From Stromatinia cepivora (taxonomy: Eukaryota; Ascomycota; Leotiomycetes; Helotiales; Sclerotiniaceae): DNA of 64,000 nucleotides. The DNA lies in the NCBI GenBank assembly GCA_014898415.1, contig RCTD01000004.1:186001-250000 (forward strand), written 5' to 3'. Made by a program: the position numbers and the translations under genes. The notes below the pieces were generated by a model. It was not told where the DNA came from. It ran no database searches and was given only the letters and a program-made list of their open reading frames with translations. Below are positions 49,236-61,748 of the stretch, piece by piece; the first letter of the stretch is position 1; each line of letters starts with the position of its first letter.

Positions 49236-50583
49236 ATGGCAAGTGGCGACGTACCTTTTTCTGGACTGGCTGCTGGTGCTACATCTCCCCAGATCTGCTC
49301 GGTCTTGGGAATCCATCCTCATCAAAGCTCAACCCCATTAAAGTATGTATTCACAGACCCTCTCCCAAACCACCAATAAGCAAAGACTCTGACAGTAATA
49401 CAGCGAAACGTTGACAGAATTCCATTGCTTCCCTAGATTGGCTCTCAAGTTACGTCGCAAAATCTGGAATGCCTATCTCGATCAACAGCCTGGTCGCATC
49501 ATTGAGATCGAATGGGATACAACTCATTCCGCTAACAAGCATCATGGATACAGAGCGACAAAAGTATCTTCCCGAGTGCCTTTAGTTCTGCGAGATCTTA
49601 TTTGTCGAGATGCTCGAGATGAGGCTTTGCGGAAATATCGGCTTTGGCGTCTCGACAATCGTCCCGAAGGACATAATCCACCCTCCCAACTCACATATTT
49701 CGATCCTTCTATCGACACCATTTACTTCGGTCAGAACGCTTGCTTTGGTACAATGTGCTGATTTGTAGACAGTTTGGTCAGGACAGAGAAACGACTTTCG
49801 CGTGTTGCGATTAACTGCGTCACTGACAGACGAATCTCTTGTAAGGAGAATCGGGGGGCTCCTTGCTTTTATGTGACAAGAAGCGCCCTTACAAGCCATA
49901 ATCAACCTTTTCCCGGCATTCCAAACAGTGATGATAAGGTGCTTTTGTCTTTTGGGTTAAATTCTCTTCATGGTATGCAAATGGATATGCTCCCGAACCT
50001 TAATGATGGCTGGCCAAATTTGGAGGAGATTATTCTTTGCATTTCGTCGTTTCCACACGTGGATGAAAGCATTACATTCCGCCCAGCTAAGTACACCGGG
50101 AATTACTACAAACAGACGATATACGTAACTTTGGAAGTATCCAATATTTAAGAAGTGGCGAATCTCAATTTGCGAAGTGGGTGCCGGGTAACCAGCCAAA
50201 ATTCCATTTTGCTTTCTTATCCAAACGCGCCGAATCTGGCAAAGTATACGACTCTTTGGCATTGACAGCGGTGTTCAATCAGGAGGGGTATATAAACGAT
50301 ATAGAGAGACTATCAAATTCACACTGTCGTATCAGGGCACAACGCTTTCAGCGTGAGTATTGCACTGATATTGAGTTATATGGCACTGAAGAGGGAGTCT
50401 TCGCTGCGAAGAAAGCCTGCTTGTGAGTTTTCCGTGATGACAATAATGGGCTTCACTAATAAGGAAATTAGAACTCAACCGGGCTCCATTGAGGAGGAAA
50501 ATTATGGTGATATCTTGCGTCAAATGACCGACGATCGATGGAATGAATGGAACTTCCAGTTCGCACAACCTTTTTACGATTGA
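49236..50583 (+). CDS. 2EXR-domain protein, gene model uncertain
   Basis: The 2EXR domain is a fungal F-box-like module of unknown role, often lineage-expanded. My model has exons 49236-49342, 49404-49729, 49769-50090, 50153-50422 and 50472-50583. It gives 378 residues with all phases consistent. Introns 1 (61 bp, GTATGT) and 4 (49 bp, GTGAGT, CTAAT branch site) are strong. Intron 2 (39 bp, GTCAGA) and intron 3 (62 bp, GTACAC) are weak, but removing them bypasses an in-frame TGA at 49759 and a frame break near 50140. The domain is seen in LTEFHCFPRLALKLRRKIW and later VSSRVPLVLRDLICRDARDE and IDTIYF. The C-terminal half has WVPGNQPKFHFAFLSKRAE and DDRWNEWNFQFAQPF. If introns 2 and 3 are wrong, this is a pseudogene. 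Confidence 0.66.
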
Positions 50584-51404
50584 TCCATCACTACTCGAGA
50601 ATCCAACGCTGGTATCACAACTTTTAAAAACATTGTATTGTTTTGGGCTGGCGCCATATGTATATTAGAAGTAGTATCATCAATCTAGCCAAGTCTAGAA
50701 GACAAAATTATTACGAAGGTCCCCTTTCGCTTCATGATTATGTGATTTGATTTGAAGACTTTTATTCATTCGTTTATTCCCTTTCCTTTTCTCAATAGGA
50801 TCAATATCCCAACTATAATGAGCTCATTATCGTTGCAAGCAATATTGTTCGAGTTAGGCATGTGCCTTTATACTACTTGTGTCTATAAGCTTTATCCTAG
50901 TTTCTCCTCCTTCCGCTTTGGTTAACATCCCTTCATTCTCTTCCTTATGTATCGCTTTGTATGCACCCATCGTCCCATCCTAGACAAACACATAAATTCC
51001 GAGATTACTCTCATTTCATCGTATAAGTTCTAGTAAAATGATTGTCATCTTACCTCTCCAGCTAAGTGAGGGGCATCGTGATATCTGCTCTGCCTGGGAC
51101 TGAAAACTATCATGGCTGCTTAAGAAATTCAATCGATATGGAGGCTAGATATCTCGTTGGGTGATCTTCAGAACTTCTAGACATGTGATTGACAGCGGAG
51201 ATTTCATCTTAATCACATGACCTTCACATGATTGGCATGATGTACGGTAGAGTTCGCTTGTTTGATTGGACGCCGTTACTGGCCGAGATTTGATATCTCC
51301 AACAATTATCTCGTGGTCTACTTCAATAAAATTATGTCAACCATCGTTCAAACTCACATTGCCAGAACATCATATTATTGGAGTTTTCCCAACAAAAAGT
51401 TAGC
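50584..51404. other. Intergenic
   Basis: This is the 3' flank of the 2EXR gene and the upstream region of the next plus-strand gene, with pyrimidine-rich stretches near 50880-51000. No gene is supported. Confidence 0.4.
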
Positions 51405-52638
51405 ATGGCATCTTCCATCGCCGACATCGAGCCACTACTGGCCAGCTCAATGAGAGTTTTACGCAACCGAACCACCCTTCAGGATCTCATTGCAGCTTAT
51501 CCATCTTTGAAGGAAAAAGCTCTTTCATCACCTTCTACTATGACAGAGTCGGAACGACGCGTGTTTCTCGATCTTCCTGATCCGGACATGGAAACTGCCA
51601 ATATAAAAGCAGCAACAAGTCTTTCACGCGCCGAATTGATCCAAAAAGCCATCACGGATCGTGGCAGTCTCACAGAGGCAGAAGTTCTAGTTTTGAAAAA
51701 TCGGTTTTGGACACCTCCTACAAGAGAGGAAAATTCACGAACTACTGATGGGTTCATGGACTTGAGTGAAGAAGCGGGAGACGAATTTTTTGATGTCGAA
51801 GCTCCAGCTTATCTTCCGAACGAGGAAGAAGCTTTCAATATTGGTATTCAAGAGTTCTGGGGTCGTGAGAAAGCTGTAAGAAATGACCAAAGAAACAGCG
51901 CAGTCAGTGCAGCCTTGCCCTTTGCACCGGAATGGATAGGGCAGCTCTACAGGGAGGGAAAACAGCAATGGGGGTACATCTGTCTTTATGATGCTGCTGC
52001 TCAAAAAATCAATGCAGAACGCCTTGAAGAATTCCAATCTGCACTATGTGGCTTCTTCGAACATGCACTTCGGTTTAATGGCTCAAAAGATATCATCAAT
52101 GGCAAATGGCGATATATGACCTTCAATGCACCAAGTACTGCGTTTGCATCTCCCGCAACCTCCTTACAAAACAAAAGATAGCAACGGTGAGAGCGCTTAT
52201 CAGGATACCGGTTCTCTATTCCGAAACGCATTTCGGGAAATTTTAGAAGATCTGGAGACATATTAGAGAAGAGAAGATGTCGTCCCGACTAATGAATATA
52301 TAGGTAATCTCGAAAATGGGATTGCCGCTTCGGGATTCCTCACAAATACCTTTCTTGTATTTGATCCAGTGTGTATCGACTTGGTTGTGGAATCGGGATA
52401 TTTCTATGATAACATGCGTGTATTAGCATTTGAGGCTGAGTTTCCCGTGCCAGGAAGGACATATAAGGAAGGATATCAGGGTTTCACGTGGGTGAGATTA
52501 GATCAATTAGTGTACTACTTTTATGATTTGAGGTTGAACAAAGCCGACGAAGTTGGGATGGATAAGATATGGGAGGCTGCACAGAAGAGCAGGAATGGTG
52601 CATTCGTCAGCATGGACCCCGAAGAAGGCATAAATTAG
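51405..52638 (+). pseudogene. Unknown fungal protein gene with an in-frame TAG
   Basis: I do not recognise the family. From ATG 51405 (MASSIADIEPLLASS) a frame runs to 52134. It encodes Leu-rich helical N-terminal sequence, then an acidic middle, then PFAPEWIGQLYREGKQQWGY and GKWRYMTFNAP. A possible 43-bp intron (52135-52177) restores frame into DTGSLFRNAFREILEDLETY, which meets a TAG at 52264-52266. The same frame then stays open for 124 codons with well-formed sequence (GFTWVRLDQLVYYFYDL, KIWEAAQKSRNGAF) to a stop at 52638. No splice pair removes the TAG convincingly. Without the intron the frame ends at 52181 with 258 residues. Likely recently inactivated (a CAG-to-TAG change would do it), or a sequence error. 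Confidence 0.5.
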
Positions 52639-54604
52639 TCACATTCTCGTCATCAAACTACATTTACTTCTGATAGTATATTAGGGAAAAGATGGTATAC
52701 TTTAAGAGAGGCTCTAAGGAAGTGAGCATGCATTTGGTCGAATCAAAAGTGCTTGAGACCGATGGGAGACAAGAGGAAAATTGAAATAAGGGGTGGGTGG
52801 TGTGCGTTCGGAAGTAATCGTTCGCTTAGGAGGGTTGAATCGTAGTTCTACAACGGTTGAATATTTTTTTGAGGTTCCGCGATCACATGGAATTTTCTCG
52901 GTACAAGGCAGATAAAGAGCGTAATATTGGGTCTACAAATGGGTTGAATCATAAATTTTAATTCATCTCTACGGAGGTGAATACCGAATATGGACGTGGC
53001 AATAAGCATCTCCCAGGCTGAAGCCAGGGTGTCGGCCCTGTTGATACACTAAAGTGGTCTTTCCGCTTATCTACTGTCACAATCAGTAAGGCATCATTTG
53101 GGTGTTATCAAGCTTAAAAGAAAGATGAATCATACATTTGCACCATACCAACCAGGCTATAGCGCCATGTCTATGGAAGGGCAGATTTTCGTGTGAAGAA
53201 TATTTCTTCAATTCAATCTACAGGACCGGCAACGTGGAAACCAATCAAACAACTCCTACGCTATAGGCATCAATTGATCCCTGCTTATTCTGTTACCTAT
53301 TTTGTCGGCTTCGGTGCAGCCTCAAGATACCTTCTGCTTTCAACATCCCTACACTTGAACTTGCAGCTAGATGCACAGCTGATAGTCAAGAAGTACCTAC
53401 AGGTACTTCAATTCAAACGAACCAGCATAATAGTACAGAGATTAAAACATGTTCTATGCGATCCGGATAATGAAGGTGATCACAACAGACGATATTGTCA
53501 TGGGCGAACTTTTTCCATGATAAAAGAAAATCGAGGCACAAATATATGCAAGCTCTCCGGCTATTGAATCCCATTCAACTATTGATGATCGCTTTGTGTA
53601 CATTCTCATGCAAAGAGAAACAGTCATCGAGACACCAGATATGGTAGGTACTCGAAGTAATCGAGATACAACCCCCCCTGGACTCGAGGTCTAGTTGATA
53701 CGCCCCCTGCCTAAGAGCTTATTATTTTTTGCGGCTTTTCCCAAATATCATGTCACTCGTGGACTTTGCTGTTAAGTATAACAGGTCACAAATAAGAAGT
53801 TACAAACATACAGGTACCAAGGTTACATAGCCTTAGCAGTATGCTATCTCGCGGCGTAGTCAGACGACCAGGTTTTTGCTAGCGTGAACTTCCTCGCATC
53901 GTGCATTTGCACTTTTGAATATCTCTGGTTTTCTCCATAATCTTGTGCTGATTAGCAGTGGGTGTATGAATCCCATATTTCATAGGTATCTTCCTAATAT
54001 ACAAATTGTTATCTAAATCGGCTTTTGTTCAAGTATTTCACGACCATCCCTAAACCTCATTGTTTAATCCTTAACGATTAAGTGAATCAGATTTCAAAGC
54101 ATACAGTTCATGACCATCCCATATTATCATTAGACCGGAGCATCCTGTGAATCTGCGTATCCACTCTTGGACTCGCTGTGGCTTAATTCAAAGTCCAGTA
54201 TTTCTATGGTATGTGATGAGGAAGCTGATTGGATTGGACTTGTAAAATATGTGTGTGGGTAACTAGGCAGAAGCACCTTTGTGGCATGAGACTTTACTAT
54301 CCCAGGAGTCAAATGAGAGTCATACCAACATGAGCCCAACATCTCTGCTTTGGTGTATCGTCAATTTTGATATCTTGTTTTTCAGTGTATTCTGTATCAT
54401 CCCGAGACGCGCCGAATGGAATGGTGGTGTATGGCTATTCGTCAATTATACCCAGGACCCTGGTCTTCAATAATCATATAACTAGACATGCCTTCATTTC
54501 ATATTTCTACAACATATTCCATCGTTAGCTGTCCGTCGTGAAATCATCTCTCGGGCTGAACAGAAACCTCTCCGCAAATTCTTAGTCGATGTGCTTTATA
54601 CATA
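52639..54604. other. Intergenic, about 2 kb
   Basis: No gene supported. A 124-codon frame at 53193-53567 (+) has no recognisable motif and no splice partners. This stretch separates an unknown gene from the secreted-enzyme region and presumably holds the GH71 promoter. Confidence 0.4.
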
Positions 54605-57555
54605 ATGAAATGGCTACATATCTTCACGGTGCTGCTTGTCCCATACCAAGTACAAGCGACTGCAGTTTTTGCCCACTTCATGGTACACAAGATCATTCTG
54701 CTGTAACTTCAAGTGGTGCTAACAATATCTTAGGTTGGAAACACTCAATATTTTACGCAGAGCGACTGGGAAACAAACATGCAGACAGCAATGGACTACC
54801 ACATTGATGCGTTTGCACTTAATATGGCTTATGATTGGATTGACAACGCAAGACAGGTATCGTTGGCTTTCGCTGCTGCTGACAGCGTAGGCTTTAAGTT
54901 GTTCTACTCATTTGACTACGCAGGTAATGGACCATGGCCAAAGGCTGATGTCATTCAATTCATCCAAAACCATGCATCAGATGTATCGTACTATCGTTAC
55001 AACGGACAGCCATTTGTCTCTACCTTTGAAGGTCCAGACTCTTCTGGTGATTGGGTTGATATCAAAGCTCAGACCGGATGTTTCTTTGTTCCAGACTGGT
55101 CCTCTATTGGCGCTGGCCCAGCATTGGCTAAAGGTGTTGCAGATGGACTTTTCAGTGAGTTGAATATTTCATAGTCTTCACCCCGTGCAGTTGAGCACAG
55201 AGTTCTTTGCTAATGTTAGATTAGGCTGGGCAGCATGGAGATGGGGCGATTGGAGGATGAATACTTACTCGGACGCTGCTTATAATACATCTCTTGCTGG
55301 CTTGCCATATATGATGCCTGTATCGCCTTGGTTCTACACGAATCTTCCAGGTTACGACAAGAATTGGCTTTGGTCATCGGATGATTTGTGGTTTGACCGC
55401 TGGCAAGAGGTGTGGTCTTTTCAGCCGGAGTGGGTTGAGATAATTACTTGGAACGATTTCGGAGAATCACATTATATAGGGCCCCTTGTAAGTAACTACC
55501 GTGTCTTTCCTTTAACGCTCAAATCCTCTGTATCGCAGCCATTTCGTATGGAAGACATGTTCGGTTACTTTGTCTTGTATTTTTAATGTGCCTTGATTTG
55601 AAGGAAACTAACATGTTCGAAGGATGAAAAACAATACGATCTGTTCAATGAAACAAATGGGAAAGCGCCTTTCAATGTAGGTCACACCTGGAATCGCTTC
55701 TCATGAAATAGAAACAGCATACTTACAAATAAAATAGTATGTCAATGGAATGCCTCATGATGCGTGGGGTTTATCGCTCCCGTATTTAATCGATACCTAT
55801 AAGAACGGCGTGGGGACTATAACCAACGAGAACCTTTACGTCTGGCATCGTCTTTCACCAGCGACAGCTTGTGAAGATGATTTTACAAAGGGCAATACAG
55901 CTAGTCAGTTACAAATTGAGTTTCTTCCATGGGACATTGTCACCGATCGAGTTTTTTTTTTCCGCATTGCTCGTTTCAGGCGCATCTTACACTGTTACGA
56001 TTGGAGGTAAGCTCGCCGCTTCCGAATCGTTGGATTGGACATCGATTCCCCATACTGGTACCGGAGGCCTATATCACGGCAGCGCTTCATTCAGTGGTCT
56101 CACTGGTACAGTCAAAGTGTGCCTTGAGCGTGAAGAGCTTGGCACTGTTCTTTGTGTCGATGGCGGAACTAGTGAGCAACCTAAGAATCCCTAGAATATT
56201 GTCACTTTTTCCTACTAATAGCATATAGTTACGTCAGATTGCTCCAGTACTGCTGGTTATACAAATGTAAGCCTGACAGACCCAAGAGCTTCCTTTCGAG
56301 CGACCCTCTACAACTTTTAATACAAATCGCATGAGGACTGCAAGATTGAGTCTATTACTTTTTTTCAATGCCTCGAGAGCGGGGAAGGTGCTGACCGTTC
56401 TTCTAGTGGAATGCTTTCACCGCATTTGAAGCTGGGGATAAGACAGGCGGTGAATCCATGCTAAATTTGTCTGATCAAAAGTGTATTGAGGGCTTTGGTA
56501 CCAACGATTTTAATACTATATGTGTTTTTGTATGTGGGCTAGGGTAAGTTCTGAACACACTGGATTTATACTTTATTAGTACATCAACGCTAACAAATTG
56601 AAAGTTATTGTCCTCCTGCGGCGTGCACTTGCGCCCAGATGGGAACACCTCCAAAGGTGCCGGATGTCACTGGGTTCACTGGCTACTCGGCGAATGGCAT
56701 GATTGAATATCAGGGTCTTTGTGCTTTCGCTTGCCTTTATGTGGGTCCTCATCTCATGATGACTTTTCGAAGCAACTGCTAAATGGATGAACTAACAGGG
56801 CTTCTGTGGCTTTGCCAACAATACTGTCTGCGTGGACTCTCCAACTGCCCTATATATTCCCACCGTCTCGCCATTCAACCCCCCAGCATGCACCGGAGGT
56901 AGCGGAGAAGGCGACTTCTCTGATTTGTGCAATTGGTCTTGCCAATATGGATATTGCCCCATCTCTTCATGCACTTGTAACACGCAAGGGGGTTTGGTTG
57001 ACCCTCCCGCGCAAGTCGGTGACGTGAAAGCCGCCTTCATCCCAGTCACAGGTGTCATGGAATATGATGACCTGTGTGCATTTGCTTGCAGTCGTGGGCA
57101 TTGCCCCGATGTTTGCGCCTCTGATCTGGCCTGTACATCAGGTTCAGGTACGGGTAACTACATCGGCCTGTGTGTCTATGCCTGCCAATACAACTTCTGT
57201 CCAGAACCATGTGACTGCCTCGTCTATGGGACTGAGACTCCAGCTCCACCTATAGTACCCGGCGTCACTGGTTATGCCGCGCTCGGCTTGGACTCCGCCA
57301 CCTACGATCCTCTTTGCAACTTTACTTGCAGCCATGGTGAGCAAATCAGTTTTTTTTTACCACACTTCCCAATCCTAAAGCAAAAACATCATGCTCAATA
57401 CTTTATACTCTCTTTTCTCTATGCTCCGTGTTACAACTGTGGCCCCAAGCTCTCCTTTATTCCCTGAGTTTGTTTTGGAATGCAATCTCTAACTACCCTA
57501 TTCTCCAGGATATTGCCCGAATGGCGCCTGTTCATACGAAGAAGCTGTTGACCCA
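54605..57555 (+). CDS. Secreted GH71 alpha-1,3-glucanase with Cys-rich repeats, one homopolymer frameshift
   Basis: It hydrolyses alpha-1,3-glucan (mutanase), a fungal wall polymer. Exons are 54605-54682, 54734-55154, 55225-55487, 55623-55676, 55738-56171, 56229-56266, 56407-56543, 56605-56740, 56799-57336 and 57509 to about 57555. The start MKWLHIFTVLLVPYQVQA is a signal peptide. GH71 features follow: AVFAHFMVGNTQYFTQSDW, IDAFALNMAYDW, FKLFYSFDYAGNGPWP, WAAWRWGDWRM, EIITWNDFGESHYIGPL and PHDAWGLSLPYLIDTYKNG. Cys-rich repeats come next, for example LCAFACSRGHCPDVC and LCVYACQYNFCPEPC. A run of ten T (55952-55961) shifts the frame. All later splice phases fit only if it had nine. After exon 10 I could not find a phase-correct join to the next module. 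Confidence 0.82.
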
Positions 57556-57609
57556 AGTACATCGCTTGTTTTCCCTTGAGATGACGATTTATTTCCATTT
57601 GATTTAAGC

Positions 57610-59724
57610 ACAAGTTACAGCTCTGGCGATGGCTTCTTGTACGATACGCTTGAGCCTTCGAATCTCACACTTAACATCAACTTGTACGGTACGCCAATAG
57701 TTTGGGGAGACATAAATTGCAGATCGCTATCAGGAGAATATGCTCCAGGGGTCGATGGAGATACTCTCGGATGCATTGCGGCATCTGTTTCAGTGAGCAC
57801 CTCCATTCTTTCATTTTAGTCCCTCCAATCTCAAACGTTATTTTCTTCTTGCATTCCTTGTTTATGCGCCTTGAATACTTGATTTATAATTTACTGAATC
57901 CCCCGATGTGATAGTTTCTAATATACTAAATATATAAAGACGATGGCAAAGTATCTACTTCTCGGATACGAAGTCTATCAACAAATTATCACTTCCAAAG
58001 CCACTCGGAATGGGAGCCTATCGACGAGTGCACAAGGAAATGCATGCTTTTAAATGGTACCCCAGCAAACACCTGGACTTCTGTGGGAAATGGAACATAC
58101 AAAGGCATATATCACGAACTTAATTTCATACATAATGATAAATTCTTCGATTATGGAGCATATCAAGGTCTCTCTCCTAGCTCGTCCCGGCTGGCTAATC
58201 GGGACGCGGACTATGGCTTGGGTTCAAAGACTGGACTTGGAGTAGGATCCGAGCTGCATTTTTTGGAAAATTCAGACACTGGTCTCACGACCTCATTCGA
58301 TGAGGTTGGTTTAACACCTACAGAAGCAGCAGAATTCGTAGGATATGCTACTGAAGCAAACTATCGGAGTCCGATTACAAGTTCTTCTGCTGCCGGTTCA
58401 ATGTCCTTGGTCAAACTGCGTCCACCGCAGCAATGCGTGTTGAGGTTACTACGCCTCCCTTTGGATAGAACTCTCATTATGCACCCGACCAGATAATCGG
58501 TATTTGCGAAGATGGAACCATCGGTAGTGTTATTTTAACCTGTGCATACAATTTAACAAGCATTGACCCAGAATTACTCGATGATCCTGATGGAAACGAG
58601 ACGGAATATGTCTGGCCGGTGTTGAGTACCCGAGGAGATTATTCAGGTCCACCCATTGATTACATAATTATGAATTACGCCAACTCAGCACAAAGAACTA
58701 CTTTCACATCAGCTACCTATCCTAACGGCAATTATGGGCAGGATCTGCCAGCATACGGGGGAGATCCGCACACTTATGCGCATGCAACTACAGACTGTAC
58801 CGATGCATCTCTGACCAACAACGCAACGATTGGCATGAATGGAGTCCGGGTACAAAGCGAGCACGTTATTGAACGGGTAACAATAAGAAAATTCATGGAG
58901 TTTATTCAGAGTCCCTGGATAGATCTTGAAGATGGATTAGGCGAACAGACTGTCAGCAATGATCTCGGAATTGTTCCCTTTGCGGTCATCAATGATTACA
59001 TGAACTTACCGTACAATCAATGGCCGCTCCTGCAAGGGCAACAGTTAAACGGTAATACACTCCTCGAAAACTTAGCCAATGCTCTGGGCTCCACTTTGAA
59101 CCCCGGAGTCATGCCAAACTTACAGGCGTCCTTGAATAATCTGAAATCTCGGGTTTGGGGCGCTACAGTGAACGCTACCTCCAATAAGATATTCAACAAA
59201 CTGGCTAATAATCTAACCACTCGCAGTACTGAAAGAGCTCTCAGTCTCTTACGTTCGGTGAGTGTCCAAAAGTACTTTTGCTTTCGATATTGGGCATAGG
59301 GATTATATACTAACATAACTATGTGGATCAGGGTATGGCCGTTTTCAACTACATCAATGACCCAAACATACAGACTCTTATGGGACGGGTTCATCAAGGC
59401 ATTCACGCAGCTTTGACCGAATTTGACACTCTATACAACTCACAACGTCCTCTAGCCCAAACCGTACACACGGCTGATCTCTGGACGGAATACATCAAAT
59501 TTTTGGCGAAGCGGATAACGAGTCACCATTACAATTATTTGACCGATCAAAATACTGGAAGGATTAATTTACTGATGGCAGGCTGGCAAAGAATATTGAA
59601 TAACAATCCAACGCGTCAAATGATAACTATTGCTAATGCGAACCGGGATAAGATTAATGCGCTCAATGCCCAGATCGCAGCAACGGTGGTCTTCAACGAA
59701 GCTCCGTTCAATCTTCCAAACTAG
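57610..59724 (+). pseudogene. C-terminal module downstream of GH71, frame-disrupted (probably same gene)
   Basis: Open stretches on the plus strand continue the GH71 locus. 57618-57792 includes GFLYDTLEPSNLTLNINLYG. 57941-58383 has KGIYHELNFIHNDKFFDYG. 58385-59257 has HYAPDQIIGICEDGTIG, DYIIMNYANSAQRTTF and SEHVIERVTIRKFMEFI. After a clear 74-bp intron (59258-59331), 59332-59724 has GMAVFNYINDPNIQTL and ends FNLPN. The SEHVIE segment and the following ALGS...LNNLK pattern resemble the C-terminal module of fungal subgroup-C (LysM-type) chitinases. Breaks are a shift near 58380, a TAG at 58466-58468 and no clean join to GH71. Either this is one long decayed GH71-fusion gene, or an intact gene with several sequence errors or missed introns. 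Confidence 0.55.
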
Positions 59725-60393
59725 ACACTGGAAAGTTGCCTGAGTATTTCCTGAAGATCAAGTAAGTGCAGGTTTAAATCTCAAGGTTAATTGAAAAATG
59801 AGAGCTTAGTTTTAAATCAAGGGAAGTCGCGTCTAAGACATGAGGACTATTTAGGATAGGAGAGCGATTGGTATTGTGTACATGTTTGGACTCGAAACTT
59901 CGATGTTGGCGACAGAGCGAACCTTGGCTTTCATGTTTACAGACCATTTACAATCATTTAGCAATAGCAACATCATGGTATATAGATATTCATTAAAGAA
60001 GAGAAGGAAATCAGTTAAAATCCAAAGTGAGATATCTTTCTTATGAACCGCAATCGAAATGTTTCACTGCTGGCATCTGACACACAAACCAGCCACCAAC
60101 TTGTTGTTGTTGTCTGGACGCAAGATGCTTTGTCATACATGCTTGATCTCCACTTTAAATGAAGGAGCTGCAGATGATTCATCAAACACTAATTATAAAA
60201 CCCCACGCCTTAGTTACACAAGCACATGATGATTAATGTTGGTACAGATGGATACAAAATGTGAGATAACTATTATTCTATAAAGTGAGGGTTTTTCCTC
60301 ACAGTTTTATGCGTTTCTCGGAGCTCGAATTTGACCTTTCAAAGATTTCCAGCCCAGAATTTACACATTCGCATTCACATTTACGTCAAAACA
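59725..60393. other. Intergenic before the SDR gene
   Basis: GH71-locus 3' flank and SDR promoter. No open frame or RNA gene supported. Confidence 0.4.
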
Positions 60394-61603
60394 ATGTCCA
60401 AGCGGATCCTCCTCACCGGAGCCAACGGCTTCATCGGCTCATGGGTGCTCGATCACCTCCTCAAACAAGGTCACTCGGTACGCGCCATACTTCGTTCTCA
60501 ATCCAAAGCCCAGCAAGTCTCCTCCGACTTCCCCACCTACAAATCCCATCTCGATTTTGGCATTGTCCCCGATATCACTACCCCGGGAGCTTTCGACGAA
60601 GTCGTCAAATCAGATCCTTCTTTTGATATCGTAATTCATACTGCTTCTCCATTCCTCTACAAAATCATCACGGATAATCGTGAGTTTCTAGATCCAGCGA
60701 TCAAGGGAACAATGGGCGTTTTGGAGAGCGTGAAGAAAAATGCGCCGGGGGTGAAGAGAGTGGTGGTTACGAGTAGTTGTGCAGCTGTTGTGGATTTTGC
60801 GGGGGAGTATGTTAGTCAGCCACAGAAGGTTTATACAGAGACAGATTGGAATCCTACTACATGGGAGAGTGCGTTGCATGGGTCACAGAATAATGCATAT
60901 CAAGCTAGCAAGAAATTTGCAGAGTTGGCTGGTGAGTTTCCTCGTTCTGGAAATTGGAGAAGAGAGATTTGTACTGATGATTAGTAGCGTGGGAGTTTGT
61001 GGAGAAGGAGAAACCGAATTTTGATTTGGTGACTTTGGCCCCTCCGATGGTATATGGGCCGTTGAGACATACCATTCCAAGTACACATGACTTGAATCAA
61101 TCAAATTCGAGGATCTACAGTGGATTCGTCAATTCATCTAAGAATGCTGAGCTACCTGCAAGTAAGTTTCTTCAATACCCTCATCGCCGTGGAAAATTGT
61201 GCTGATTGACTAGATGGTCTTCATACATTCACCGACGTTCGCGTAAGTACCTTTCCACTCTCTTCGTCTGTTTAACCATCTAACAAGCCCCAAGGACCTA
61301 GCAGAGGCTCACATTCTGGCCGCAACTCTCCCAGAGGCATCAGGGCAGCGCTTCATTATCTGTGAAGGCCAGATTTCATCTCAGAACATCAGCGATATTC
61401 TCCGCAAGAATATTCCAGAATTAGAAGAAAGAACACCACAAGGTGTTCCAGGTGATAACGGACTGGAAGATGGCTCTTTTACCTGTAGTAATGAGAAGGC
61501 CGAGAAGGTCTTGGGATTGGAGTTTAGGAGTAAGGAGGACACTTTTGTGGATCTAGCAAGGCAGTTGTTGGACATTGAGAAGAGGGAGAAGGGTGGAGAG
61601 TGA
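60394..61603 (+). CDS. Extended SDR, dihydroflavonol-4-reductase/GRE2-like NAD(P)-dependent reductase
   Basis: This oxidoreductase of the ketoreductase/cinnamyl-CoA reductase-like class probably reduces small carbonyl compounds; the substrate is unknown. Exons are 60394-60931, 60988-61161, 61214-61242 and 61295-61603, with introns of 56, 52 and 52 bp. Phases are consistent and the product is 349 residues. It starts MSKRILLTGANGFIGSWVLD with the Rossmann GxxGxxG. VIHTASPF and VVVTSSCAAV are the next strand motifs. Active-site YxxxK is in AYQASKKFAE, just before intron 1. LAPPMVYGP and HTFTDVRDLAEAHILA are typical of this subfamily. The first acceptor is the second of two adjacent TAGs, which keeps AELAAWEFV. 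The gene sits between GH71 and GH26 genes but shows no pathway link to them. Confidence 0.92.
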
Positions 61604-61748
61604 GAGATGTACAAAGCAATATTGACTTTTGGGAAGAACTGAAGGTTCTACCGTTTTATCTATCTATTAACGCAAAGGAATCTAGATTCTAGTGATACAA
61701 AATGTTCAGTTGATACGGTGCCATATATGATTGTCAGAAGGTTTCTGT
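61604..61748. other. Short convergent spacer
   Basis: Only 145 bp separate the stops of the SDR (plus) and GH26 (minus) genes, so their 3' UTRs probably overlap. Confidence 0.5.

Noticed and set aside
48674..49414. A 246-codon plus-strand frame upstream of the 2EXR gene
   Set aside because: Its composition is low-complexity and unlike coding sequence. It overlaps the first exon and intron of the 2EXR gene in another frame, and its region shows a degenerate duplication.
53193..53567. A 124-codon plus-strand frame between the unknown gene and GH71
   Set aside because: No motif, no splice partners and no start context beyond what chance would give.
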